64,000 nt of DNA from Allygus modestus (lineage: Eukaryota > Arthropoda > Insecta > Hemiptera > Cicadellidae): contig OY776117.1 of the NCBI GenBank assembly GCA_963675035.1, positions 27,508,829 to 27,572,828 of the forward strand, in the 5' to 3' direction. Numbering within the stretch: position 1 is the stretch's first letter; each line of letters opens with the position of its first letter. The notes beneath the pieces are model-generated. The model did not search any database, was not told the origin of the DNA, and worked only from the letters and a program-made list of their open reading frames with translations. The position numbers and the translations under genes are program-made. Positions 1 to 11,700 of the stretch are shown here, in pieces.

Positions 1-1000
1 GGTAGGGACGTTCCTTTCTATAATCAGTTGGACAAGTTTGTTGGGCAAAACAATCAGAAAACTCTAAACCCCTTTTTTGGGGATCTATCTTTCAAATTTC
101 GAGTTTTTGAGCCCAAAAAGGTCCAGAAAAGCCCCGGATGTAAAATGAATGCATGGAAAAGATGGGAATTAATGAGGCGAAACTTAAGCCCTCTCTCGTT
201 ATTCTAGTATGAATATTTACCGATTTATTAAAGAAAAAGTGTATCGAACAAACACAGTACGTTGTCTTGTGGGGGTGTTACACTAGAAAAGCCTGCTATT
301 CATTTGTTGGTGTACTTTTATTATCCCCAGCAACCTCCCACCTACTTTCAAGCCTGACTGGACCTTCTCCTAACCTTATAATGCGCAAAATTGTATTCCC
401 AGCATTGCAGGTAAATGAAACCGGGAGCATCAGAACAGCCAAAAATCAGCATCAGAACAGCCAAAAATCAATGTTTTCAGATTACAATAAAAATTGTAAT
501 AAATTTATGTTTTTACACTGGTTTTGAGTTTTTAACGTTTGTTATGCGTTTGCTTCCCTCACGTCAGCGTGCTGTGTGCAAACTCGTTTGTATCTGTACT
601 AGTCTGCAAAGGTATCAAACCAGAGATCCATTTTGTTAAAAGCTATTAATCACTTGTATAGGTTATTATTACACATTTTTGATTAGGGGTCAGTGTCCAG
701 CACAATCTTGCAGCAGACATTTCCAAAGTTAATAAGAGTTTCAAATATTTGTTCAAATGTAATATGTATTCATGTTTCTTGTGTTTTTACATGAAAAACA
801 ATCGTATTTCAGTTTTTGTTTATATTCTGTGTGAAGTTTTGAAGATGTGACTATGACCCAGGAGGGTTGAAGTTTCATACAGTAGGCTACTGACAAAAAT
901 TAAGGAATAATTTATATTTTTATACCACGGCTATAGAGTGATGTGGGCCGGACATATTCCCAGTGGGAAGGAACTTTTAAAAAGAAAATATTTCCTTGGT
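1..1000. other. AT-rich flank, nothing recognised
   Basis: Only short open frames without recognisable domains. No inverted repeats or target duplications were noticed. Confidence 0.5.
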
Positions 1001-1004
1001 GAGA

Positions 1005-1956
1005 AAAAAATACCCCCGTAGCAGCAAACCTGCATACTCAGCGAATTTCCAATGCATATTAATTTATCTTGATACCACATAAAGCCACATACCAAGTTTC
1101 ATCAATATACATTCATAAATAAACGATTTATGACATTTTAATTATTCTCCATAAGAATAACATGGCGGCTGAGTATGCAGGTTTGCTGAAATAAGGAATA
1201 CTAAAAATGGGCTTTTATACAAATATCAATATAACTCAACTAGGTAAAGCCACATACCAACTTCTATTAATTTATGTTCATAATTAAAGGAGATAACACG
1301 TTAATTATTCTCCATAAAAATAATATGGGGCTGAGTATGCAGGTTTGCTGCTACGGGAACCATCAGCCAAGAAATGGGTTTTTGTGCAAATATCAAAGGA
1401 CCACAATGAAATGAAGCAATATAACAAGTTTCGTCAGGATAAGTTGATAAATAAGCGAGAATACAATTTTTCTTATCCTCCATAAGAATAACATTGGACA
1501 ACGTACTGTGTTTAGCACTTTCAATATCTCAGTAACCAATTGACGTAGAGCAATGATTAAAACATCAAATTGTGCGTCTTTTTGAGCTGATTCCAATGAG
1601 AAAAAATAAAATTTTACTTTTTCAAAAATTGTATGTAAAAAATTTAAAAAAACCATTTTTGGGGTACAAAACCCCCCCAATATACCCCTTCGGATAGCTC
1701 GATCTGTCTGGTTTTCAAACTAAAGTCATAAATGCTGCTTTACACGTTTGTACCAAATTTCATCAAAATCGGACCTTTTTTACGAGAGTTATCGCACCCA
1801 CGGACACACACATATATATATACACACAGTTTAGAGCGAATGGTGTTTTTGGGGTCTGGGGACCTCGAAACAAAAAGTTATCATGGTCCCGGGCCTAGGT
1901 CGTACCATGCCGACTACGGTAATAGCTTCTTCCCTATAGGGGAAATTCGCTAAAAA
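1005..1956 (+). repeat. microsatellite-carrying interspersed repeat, copy 1
   Basis: It starts with TACCCCCGTAGCAGCAAACC and ends CTATAGGGGAAATTCGCT. The element has internal ~170-bp sub-repeats, each with CAGCAAACCTGC(A/G)TACTCAG near a GTTATTCTTATGG motif, then a (TA/CA)n tract (about 1806-1828), and near the right end a hairpin-prone GGTCCCGGG region. An AGCGAATTTCC motif near the left end (about 1037) is repeated inverted at the right end. Five other copies or partial copies occur in the window. Sub-terminal inverted repeats plus a microsatellite resemble the layout of Helentron-derived (DINE-1/HINE-like) elements, but that class is an inference. Confidence 0.6.
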
Positions 1957-2498
1957 TAGGAATTCATACAAATCTTTAATTTTTATCGTTTTAATGTTTA
2001 TTATTGGTTAAGTTCAGTTTAATAGCCTAAACATCTGTTTATTAACAAATGTTTAACAGTTTAATTACAAGTGTTTATTTAATGGTCCACATATTTACTA
2101 TGGAATCATCATCATCAAAGGAAAGTATTGCCCTTTCCCATATAATTTTTAATTTATTTCGAAAAGCAGTGTTCTCTGAGTCCATCTTCTTCCCAATAAT
2201 ATTAATAATTTGAAATGATCTTTCAGGTTTTCTTTATAAACTTTATTTGAAAAGTCACTTATCACTTATATTTATTTAAACGAGATTAAGTAATTTAAAA
2301 TAACGAGGCCTAGCAATCCCAGTTGCACTGAGAAGATTCATGGGATAGCGAAAAACATTTTCGTGCAGTATTCTGATTTTTTCTGTGGAGAAGAAACTGA
2401 TGTACTTTTACAACTATATACACATGTTTGTATTATCACCTGACCCAATAAAATAATCATCTGCAAATTAAACAGTGAATATTTAGAGACCTAAGGTT
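1957..2498. other. intergenic, nothing recognised
   Basis: AT-rich sequence with no supported coding, RNA or repeat feature. Confidence 0.4.
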
Positions 2499-2906
2499 CA
2501 GTAGACTCTCAGAGATCCGGACTAATGTGGCGGACAGCCGGTCCGGATTTGGAAAAATCTGGATTTGCCAGAGGTGGGCATGAATCATCAATTCCAATCA
2601 ATTTATAGTGAACAATAATGATAATATGCGTTTTTGTGCTTTCTAGTAGAAAGTGATGAGTCATCGACAGGAGAAGACCTGAATGGAGTAGCGTACCGGA
2701 AATATAATCTATAATCAATACAAGCAAGGACTCGGACTATCCGAGGTCGGGTTAGAGCGCCTGACCATTGACTATATACACTGAAGGAGACATCCCATCT
2801 ATATGGCCCAGCTGCCCCACTTTTAGTGTTTGCCAGAATTTGATGTGGACGTAGTTTGAGTAGGCCACCGACAGATTGTGCTGCTGTCAACTATTTATTT
2901 TAGTTA

Positions 2907-4460
2907 GGGTGAAGTGGGGTAAGTGCAACCAGGTTTATTTATTTTTCAATTTTGAACTGTTACTGTGAAGTAACTATTAAGGAGAGATAAATAAAACTCA
3001 GCACACAGTATTAGGGTTTATCTAGCTACAATATCCTACAATTAGAATATTTTTACTGTTTACCATAAATTGAAAAATAAATAAAATAAAAAAAACATGT
3101 CCACTGGTTGCACTTGCCCCGTGCATTCGGGGTAAGTGCAACCACAGCATAGAATCCTCCATAAGAGGCAATGTAAATGAAAACTGGGGCAAGTGTGTTA
3201 TAGCTTGTTTTTCACTGATTCTGTCAATATTTTTTTCATATTTTTATCTTAAACCGTTTGGGAGATACAAACTTTGTCGCGAGTCAACGCGCGATAATTG
3301 AGAAAATGGGTAAAATATCAAAAATAAGTTTTTTTACGTTATTGCTTGAATAAAAATATATAGGATACTTAAATGATTCACACCTGGTTAGAACATCATT
3401 TCTACAACTTTTCATGTTTTTCTTGTTTTTAATGGTCTTCTTTTTCTTATTTTTCCTTAATTTTATACTTTTGACAAAATATTAATATCACAGTTTCTCA
3501 TATTAATTTTTTATCATAATGAACTAAACTAAAGTAAAGCATTTGAACTTGAAAACTTAAACTGTTCTACACTCTAAAACACTAATTTACAAAACCATTT
3601 TTATAGTTTGGCCTATTAGGAGATTGTAGGCCTAATGTTTTTTCTTGTTTTAATGGTTACCGGGTACTTTTGTTTTTTCACACTTTTGACCAAATTAATT
3701 AAAATTAAAATACAGCAACTCAAATTTAAAACTTAAACTGTTCTACACTTTGAAACACTATTTACAAGAAGAGTTTTTGAGAATTTATTGAAGGTTGTAA
3801 GAAGAAAAGGCTACCAGGAAGGACAAATCTCCACGCCTTTCAATAGCCGGCTCAGGTAATATAGTGATAATATCCTCAGCGTCTACTGGGGTTACATCTT
3901 TCTGTTCAGGCCAAGTAAAATTGGAGCCTGAGTTGTTGGAGTCTTTGTGTCTCAAAAACATAACCTCAGGAAAACTTGGATCCTCTACACTGGTTACTTG
4001 CCCTACAAAATGCACATTCTTCTTTTTGGTACTTTTGGTTGCACTTACCCCAATTTCCGTGGCTGCACTTGCCCCGTGTGCAAAAACGACGGGGCAAGTG
4101 TAGCCATGGCTCTCATTTCAAAGTTATTAATCCAACACTAAAAAAAGGCATATTTCTGAAAACTACATATTAAACTTCATAAAATTGCCAACTTTGGTTA
4201 TCATAGGTTGAAAAAGAAAAATTTAAAAAATGTCAAAGTTTCAGGGTTGAACTTGCATTAAGATTCAAAATGTAAGCATTTTCTAAAAATAAAAAAAAAT
4301 GCATGTAAGCTGATTTTGTTTCAAACATTTTGCTGAATATATAAAGAAAACATTTTAAAATTACAAACCAAGTGGTTATTTCTCAAAAATAATAATTTTT
4401 TAGCTACATAAGCATCCGTGGCCATACTTGCCCCGTGGTTGCACTTACCCCACTTCACCC
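2907..4460. mobile_element. nested TIR element with GGGGTAAGTGCAACC repeats
   Basis: Inverted termini GGGTGAAGTGGGGTAAGTGC (left) and the complement at the right, flanked by TA on both sides (2905-2906, 4461-4462). The terminal core GGGG(T/C)AAGTG(C/T)A recurs in both orientations at about 3104-3140, 3185, 4037-4105 and 4420-4450, suggesting clustered transposase-binding sites. It lies wholly inside the Tigger-like element at 2499-4876, so it inserted later. It carries one ORF remnant (3785-4015). Confidence 0.75.
3785..4015 (-). pseudogene. possible C-terminal remnant of a transposase-related protein
   Basis: A 76-residue open frame inside the 2907-4460 element reads FVGQV, PEVMFLRHKDSN, FTWPEQKDV, IITILPEP. 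The order Y/F-V-G-x-V, then a basic beta-strand, F-x-W/F-P, and D-I-x-x-x-L-P-x-P resembles a small tail domain I associate with jerky/pogo-like transposon proteins in insects. That family link is from memory and uncertain. No catalytic domain is present. Confidence 0.35.
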
Positions 4461-4876
4461 TATTTAGGTTAATTTTTTAAATATCTCCACCCCCAGAAAG
4501 CAAGTGATAATCAACTTATGTTTGCTTCCTGACACACCAACTGTTGTAATACCCCCTCCTTTAGAGGATAAGTAATAGTTGACAGCAGTATACTCTGTTG
4601 GTAATTAGTGAGAACTACATCCTCTGAATCCTGGCACACACAAAACTAGGGACAGATTTTACAATGGCAATGAGAAGTCTACTTCAGTATTTATAGTCAA
4701 TGGCCTGACGATGCAAACTCCATGACATTTGTGTAATGTGGGATAATCAAGTTGAAAATGAAGGTGCTAAACCGTGAAGTTCCATTGTTTCGTTTTTATT
4801 ATCAACAAAACCATTTTTAAAAAAAACAAGATCATCGGTCCGGATAACCGTGAGCCGGATTTCTGAGAGTCTACTG

Positions 4877-5358
4877 TATTTTTAGAATTTTAACACATAG
4901 GAATTATGAAAAAAAATGTTGATATGCAACATAATGGATTTTTGTTATGATAACACCTTCAAATTTGGCTTGGTGGGTTTTCCATATGATTTAATGTATT
5001 TAAAAATTAACATTTTTAAGTGTTGGTATTCACCAACACCTTCAAAATAGAAAATCTTTGATATTACACGAACACAAATTTAATTTACTATATAATATTT
5101 AATCATAAATTAGCGCCACATGGTCCAGACTAACCGTACTGTACTATAAGGGGAAATAAAGTTCTTTCTTGAGAGAAACATGTTTTCCTCACCCCAGAAA
5201 ACGAAATATTTAGCATCGTTGCAGCTTTCAGCTAGTTATAAACATAATTCATTTATATTAGTTTTTAATGTTCTTTTATTATTAAGGTGAATATTTTAAC
5301 TTTAGCAGTTTTTTAGTTTAATTTAACCTAATCATGATTAAATTTAACAATTATTTAA
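4877..5358. other. intergenic, nothing recognised
   Basis: AT-rich, no supported feature. Confidence 0.4.
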
Positions 5359-5961
5359 CCCATTGGCTTACCTGAAATTTGCCACCTGACAAACCGCTCA
5401 GTTTCTCAAGAAAAATTACATAAATGTGGACTTTTATTAAAACTGTCACTATAGCAACAATTATTGCTCAATTTACTTAATTTTTGCACTAATCTTTAGA
5501 GAAATAAATTATCTACAAGAAGAACATACTTTTGACAGCATCTATGTATGGTAAATATTATATATATATATAGTTTATAAAAAACATTAATTTTAAAAGG
5601 AGTTACATATAAAAAACAAAAAAATAATGTTTCAGCCCAACAACTATTATGTACTTGTAGGTTATTTATTTTTTTACATGAAAATAAAAAATGTTAGTGA
5701 TACATTTATATTTGACCTAGATATAACATATTTTCCAAAATCATATTTTTCCAAAATTTGGCTAAGTTTCCCCAAGTATGGGCATATGCATAAAAAATAC
5801 ATACAAACAAAAAATTAAAACAACACATAAACACAAAATAAAAAATTAATTTTTATTCTTTATAAAAAAAATAAAAAAGTGCCATCCCGAGTGTACTCGG
5901 GGTTGCACGTCCGTGCTACTTTCGGCGGCCACGAGTATGCTTGGGCTTGTGAGCCAATGGG
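5359..5961. mobile_element. piggyBac-like non-autonomous element (TTAA)
   Basis: Bounded by TTAA on both sides (5355-5358, 5962-5965), with inverted ends CCCATTGGCTTAC and GTGAGCCAATGGG. Near the right end are a 16-bp palindrome-like block CCCGAGTGTACTCGGG (5886-5901) and a diverged second copy CACGAGTATGCTTGGG (5930-5945), centres 44 bp apart. No transposase is visible. TTAA target duplication is diagnostic of the piggyBac superfamily. Confidence 0.75.
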
Positions 5962-5965
5962 TTAA

Positions 5966-7380
5966 ATAACAGTTTATACAGCTAGCCTATAGCGGATCTT
6001 TGGGATGTTTTTCGTTATATGTATACCATCATTCCAATTGCACTTTCTAGACTTTTTCTAAAATTGTTTTTCTCAAAAACTAGTCAAATGATAAACATTT
6101 TACAGTAGGATTTCCTTGTCTGTATATCTTAGAAGCGGTTTCTTATCTTATCTATAGTTATCTCTCTCTATGCGATAAGCGAGCCTCTGCCGAAGTGCCC
6201 TCCTGGTGGCAGTCCAAAACTTTTTCCGAGTCGGGTTCCGTAATTTTGTGTTGTGTAACTTTCTTCAACTAGTTATAGAAGTAAAGAAGAGTTGTGTAAC
6301 TTTCTTCGACTAGTTATAGAAGTAAAGAAGACGCAATAATCTTTTTTCAAGATGAATAAAGTGTCTAATCCCCGAAAATGTGTCCGTGCCACAAACTGGT
6401 TTTAAGTCTCAATTCGTTGAAGAGGGTTTGCTCGAAACATTTGACTTAAAATAGTGGTATGGTATAACTTACATGTAACGGAAAAGATCCCATCTTTGAG
6501 TTATCATGCTCGTAAACCATTAAATCCCAGGAATTTATGTTTTTTAAGAATAATTCCGGGAACATTCATTCCCAGTATATAGGGAATAGTAAACAGTCCC
6601 AGTATAGTAAATATTTTCTCCAGTTTAAGTTCCCGGGATCAATCACTACACTATAATATAAGGTTAGGTCTGTTGATGCAATGTTCACCAGCTGATCAGT
6701 AAACAACACGGTGAAGGAGTGGGGCGGCTGGGACCTTCCCCCTTCTTTCCCTGTACGATGGACATTCCTCCTTTTTACCCTGTATGTCTATAATTAAAAT
6801 CGTTATATCTTTGGACATTACACTTTCTTTCCCAGGTCAGTTTACAGAACATATAGAGCTTCTCTCAGAGCATAGGAACCCGTCACTATCTAAAAAAATA
6901 TATTTTTGGACATTCCCCCTTTTTCCCCTGGTGTCTTCATATAGGCTATTGAATAGCGTATTGTAAGACTAGTGATAGATCTGCGAGTATTAAATTGACA
7001 TTAAAAGGACATGGCCTGTACAAATTTTGATTGCTTAAAACTACTTATTAAATATAAACCGAGCAATAAGTAGTGGGTTTACATCTTGCCCTAACTTAGT
7101 GGCCAAAAAATGACCTGTCCAACGCTCACAAAGATCCCACGGTCGGCAGAAATAAGTAGGTAGGCCATCAAGTAATATCAAAGAGTGAAGAGAGGAGGAA
7201 CTACTTTGTGTAATTCAAAACTATCTCTTGTTTAACAGAATGATAAAGCTAACAACATATAATTATACTGAATATATCTGGAGTTTCATATAACTATAAG
7301 GGTAACATTTAAATTTACTTAAGGCATTCCTTTAAACGGTTACACAGATTTGAAGCAAATTCAAAGAAGTGCCAAGGAAA
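5966..7380. other. intergenic; one 41-bp tandem duplication
   Basis: Contains a two-copy direct repeat at 6250-6331 (period 41 bp, GTTGTGTAACTTTCTTC... with one mismatch). At 6520-6650 CCCGGGA-type motifs ending in GATCAATCACTA suggest a decayed hAT fragment. Nothing else was recognised. Confidence 0.4.
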
Positions 7381-7384
7381 GTGA

Positions 7385-7510
7385 TAGTGATTACATTATC
7401 GGCAATAAATGGCGATCAAACGATGTAACATTGGCTTTAAAAGATGATCAGATAAATTAATATCGGCCGTAAATTACAACCGAATTACGTAATATCTAGG
7501 TTGTAAACGA
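7385..7510. repeat. fragment of the ATCGGCC hAT-like family
   Basis: Contains repeated ACGTAA(T/C)AT(C)GGCC/ATCGGCCGTAAAT-type motifs like those in the elements at 24.75-25.47 kb and 30.89-31.64 kb. No termini are preserved. Confidence 0.4.
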
Positions 7511-9019
7511 CAAATGTACCACATTAGACCACATGATTTTGGTCTAATAGTAATGTAATAGGAACTTCTTGAAAAGTTGGGAGGTATGTGCACCCCCTGC
7601 CCCCCTCCCACCACATGCGATACCTATGGTCACGTGATATCGCATTTATGAGCCTATTTATGACTGTTCAGACTCAATCATCCATATAAAATTGATTTGT
7701 TTCAAAATATGAGGAGTTGCACAGGGTCTAAATGACCAGGTATAAGAAACTAGCCATGTTTTTTCCCAAAATTCAATATTATATGGATACAATTGAAAAA
7801 AATTAAATTCTAGCTGTTTAATTAATGACCTTTTTGAATATTAATTTATATATTCTTATCTTAAGCGCCGACAAAACAATTAGAAGCCTATCTTTATAAA
7901 TGTTAGCACCTAACCAAAGAGGAAAAAATCCTATAAACACATTTGTGAGAGAGTATAAGATTATATAATTAAAAGTAAAATGAGATGATACAAAAAAAGC
8001 TTATAATGTCTTTGCTCGGGAGACGCACGGTCATATCGAGTCCTTCACGAGAACTGCCACCAGACTGAAGGGATGGGGTGGAGATGTGCGGAAAGTGGGT
8101 CATGGCATTCCAGGAAAGACGTGTGTGAGGTACTGTGATCGCGAGATGAGGAAAGTCCACAGCCGGGAGCTGTCGCAATAACGACTACGTGCAGTATAAA
8201 TGTTTGGCAAGGGAATTGTCGCAGCTCCCCACCCTGAAGCCGCGAGTATTACACCAGCGAATCACACCCTCATTCTCACTCTGAATATAGCAACTGCAGT
8301 TCTGCCAAGATCCACTATAAAATTATGGGACCCTCGGAAACTATCATGATGTGTACGGAAATTATAGTCACCTAACTTAACCGCCGCAACACGCTGTGTA
8401 AGTTTTTAGTCCTGTATAAAAGTATAATTTTTTTATATACAGGACGATTTCAATATGTTATTTGAACGTCTGGTTAACAGGAGAAAATAATACAAAATAA
8501 TCACTTATATCTAATCAATGCTTCACAGTTTACAAGTTCATGAAAACAATTTAAATGTTCTCTTTCAAGGACAAAATTAATTACCGGTGTCAAATTATGT
8601 TCAAAGCGTACAAATAACAGCAAAATTCGTGGTTTGAAATAGTCGTATTTTAGGAGTATACAACAGTTCTGTGGTTTAGGTCTGTTGGCATCACTGACGG
8701 GGAGGGAGCAACCTTGGTCAGTGGGCGTGGTCTATCGGTACAGTAATGGTGGCGGCAGGGGGAGAGCATTCATTGAATCCTCCCACCAAACCTTTAGGAC
8801 TGCTTGGAGATGTCGCTGCGACACTTCCCGTCTTGTCCAATCCTGCACTCCCGTGACCACTATCACTTCTGACACCCATAAAATATATTTATTTAAAAAA
8901 AAGTACCGACCTGGTCATTTTGACCGCTTTGCGAGCTCTTGCGGGTTAAAGAAAAAATACCGAAGGACTACTGTCTTTTGCACTTTAATAAAACTGTTTC
9001 TCTTAATTTTAAAATTCAG
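7511..9019. other. intergenic, nothing supported
   Basis: Relatively GC-rich patches near 8020-8290 and 8690-8880 yield open frames of 69 and 112 codons, but they show no domains and no splice context I can defend. Confidence 0.35.
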
Positions 9020-9023
9020 TTAA

Positions 9024-9495
9024 CACGTTCGCTGCGCAGTACGGGTATACCCGTAGTTGCGGTTTTTCTCCCGGTGCGCGCTACGGGTATGCCCGTACAG
9101 TTGCCATGCAAACGTTATAGGCTTCAGTGTGCACCAGCGTAGCGGGCGGGGTAAACAATTTGTTACCAGCGTGTAACTTAGAATGCGAGCTTTATTTTGG
9201 TGTAGGTTGGTAGTAAATTTCCCCCAATATCCCGGCTGTCACGGGACTTCCCCGCAGTAGTTTTCGTCTGACTTATTCCCTGTACATGGCAACCCTGGTT
9301 GTCTACTGCTACCTGGATTGTTCTGCTGCCTGGTGGCGTTTTATAGAACTACGTCCAGTGGTGTTGTAACGCAGTACAGCACCGCACAGTGTTTATTGTC
9401 ATTCGTTAGCCAGGAATTAAAAATGTGACCACGCCTACTGGAACAGTTGCCGCATGGCGGGAACACGCCCATGGGCCTGCCCCGCAGCGAACGTG
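9024..9495. mobile_element. piggyBac-like miniature element with twin palindromes
   Basis: TTAA at 9020-9023 and 9496-9499. Inverted ends CACGTTCGCTGCG and CGCAGCGAACGTG. Inside the left end lie a perfect 16-bp palindrome TACGGGTATACCCGTA (9040-9055) and a one-step variant TACGGGTATGCCCGTA (9082-9097), 42 bp apart. No open reading frame of note. GC-rich compared with its flanks. Confidence 0.85.
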
Positions 9496-9499
9496 TTAA

Positions 9500-10746
9500 G
9501 ACAGAGTTATAGGCTTTTATCTGGATTTAAGAACAGATTTATTGCTTTAGTAGGCCTACTTTAAAAAAATCAGTACTCTACAGTTAATACTTCAAATTAA
9601 ATTCTTAATTCTTCAATTATTGTTTATAGTTGAAGAATTTGACAATAATTGCTATCACTGATTAATATTGAATAAATTTAGTTTGAACACAAATATCAAG
9701 GAAGCTGAACTGTTTGTACTTACTGTTTAGAACTGTTTAAGTTTAAACCGGAGTTTGCAACTGACTGCTGTCCATTGTTGACCTGTGTCTTGGGCAGGGC
9801 GCCGACATGGTTTTGGCCCAGTAGAATGCTCTTTTCGGACATCATCATGATTACAGGAGCGGCAAAAAACGAGACAATTGGTGGCCAAGCAAGGCCGAGT
9901 CTTTCACTAACACTCACAAAAGGGATAAACCCTCTAACTTCAATAAATATTTACAGTTTATAAATAAAAACAATTGTACAATTGTCTTTTAAAATATAGT
10001 CCTTGATTGCGATGTACCTTCACAGTCACTATTATCTGAAACAGATCAAAGAGAAAAAGATCAGAAGTTTTTAAAGACTAAGTTAATGGTATTTCAAATG
10101 ATGGCATTTAATCAATCACCAAAATAAATCCAAACTAAGACCAACAATGAATAATATCAGAGAAACAAAAGGTGAGAGAAGAGGTATGAGAACTAATATA
10201 CATGGATATAATGCTAGCCAAACAAATTTGGCCCCTCTGTGCTTTATTGAAATATCCATAACTATAATTATTAACTCACTGGTCTCTGGAAAAGAACTTG
10301 TCTCATTTAAAGAGGGTGTTTTGAAATGTTATAATAAAATAAAAGTGTTGGTTGCCGACCTACTGAATGTTATAATACATAATAACAATATATATATCCA
10401 AGACAAATTCACAGTTCAAAATTTATACCTATCTGACAATCTATCGAATCTTCATTTCCCCCCCCCCCCCAAAAATGTCCTAAATAATATCTTAATTCTG
10501 GAATACAACCTTTTCCAATAATAAAAGTCAGGAAATTCCCAGAAATTGAAAAACACATAAATGATACCTGCATAACTTTTACTAAAAAAAAAAGGTTCTA
10601 CTCAAATTGTGTTCAATTGTAGGCTGAACAAGAATAGCTTAAATGAAGAGTTTAGGTAAAACAGATAGCAAGAAATAATAAGGATTTAAAAAATCCCCAA
10701 AATCAAAGTTGGGCACAGTGGTTGGAGGGGTTAGGTGGGTTCATGC
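9500..10746. other. intergenic, nothing supported
   Basis: A 124-codon open frame at 10147-10521 is asparagine/isoleucine-rich, includes a poly-C run (about 10460) read as Pro, and has no recognisable domain. Treated as chance. Confidence 0.35.
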
Positions 10747-11700
10747 TGACTACAGTAGTAATGTCTTCTTCCCTATTGGGGAAAATCGCTAAAATTAATG
10801 TATGTATGTAGGCTATAGCCTATATGTTCTATATGGCCTATCTGAACTACTAGCCGAAGTTAATAAAATGTTAAATGTTGCACAGTTATTCAGGTTAACC
10901 CTAGGAGTATGTAAAGCCATAAATCAACAGCCTTACACACAGTGTAGGAAAAATACCCCCACCGCAGCAAACCTGCGTACTCGGAGGTGAATTTCCATTG
11001 CATATATATGTGTCTCACTACTTCATAGAGCCACTTACCAAGTTTTACAAAATTACTTTCTTAAATAAGTAATATATAGCATTTTATTTATTCTCCATAA
11101 GAATAACATTAGGGCAGGTTGCAGGTTTGCTGCAACGAGGAAGATAAAAAAGTGTATTTTATCAATATAACTAAACCAGGTGAAGCTACATACCAAGTTT
11201 TATTAATTTAGGTTCATAACTAAGGGAAACATAAAACTTTACTTATTCTCCACATGAATAACATGGGGGCTGGGTATGCAGTTTGCTGCTACGGGGAAAA
11301 TCAACAAAAACCTTTTTTGTGGAAATATCAACATAACACAACTAGTTAAAGCCACATACCAAGTTTCGTCAATATATATTCATAAATAATCGAGATATCA
11401 AATTTTATTTATCCTCCATGAGGATAACATTGGACAACAAACTGGTACTGTGTTTAACACTTTGAATATCTCTGTAACGGTTGGACGTAGAACAAAAATT
11501 AACACTCCAAAATGATTGTTTTATAGAGCTAAACTGATTGGTAAAAAAATGTGAAGTTTTTAGTAAAATTATCTAAGGAAAATCCAAAAAAACTTTTTCC
11601 CATAAGATTAACATGGGAAATTTTATGGACATGTTTTTGACTTTTTTCTACATCCACTTAACCTAGGTTAATGATTAAAAATACCATATTTTTTTTAAGC
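10747..11700 (+). repeat. microsatellite-family repeat, copy 2 (broken)
   Basis: A right-end fragment (about 10747-10798, ...CTATTGGGGAAAATCGCT) precedes a left-end segment starting at about 10950 (ACCCCCACCGCAGCAAACCTGC), followed by three ~170-bp sub-repeats and the GGACAAC...GTGTTTAACACTTTGAATATC block. It stops near 11700 before the microsatellite part. Confidence 0.55.

Larger units (their letters stand above)
2499..4876. mobile_element. Tigger/pogo-like element interrupted by a nested element
   Basis: Terminal inverted repeats CAGTAGACTCTCAGA (left, 2499) and its complement ending at 4876; each continues into ATCCGG. The right end abuts TA; the left flank reads TT, so the TA duplication is degraded on one side. 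CAGT...ATCCG ends with TA targets are typical of Tigger/pogo transposons. About 0.8 kb of its own sequence remains, with no transposase visible; the rest is the nested element at 2907-4460. Confidence 0.75.

Noticed and set aside
1301..1680. Minus-strand frames repeated in several repeat copies (also 17711-17947)
   Set aside because: They recur because the repeat recurs; frames are not conserved between copies.
3864..4173. Overlapping + frames opposite the FVGQV frame
   Set aside because: Shadows in other frames; no coherent motif.
8685..9023. 112-codon + frame in a GC-richer patch
   Set aside because: No domain; it ends at the edge of a TTAA transposon and looks like chance.
10147..10521. 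124-codon + frame
   Set aside because: Low-complexity AT-rich composition, a Pro run from poly-C, no recognisable motif or splice context.
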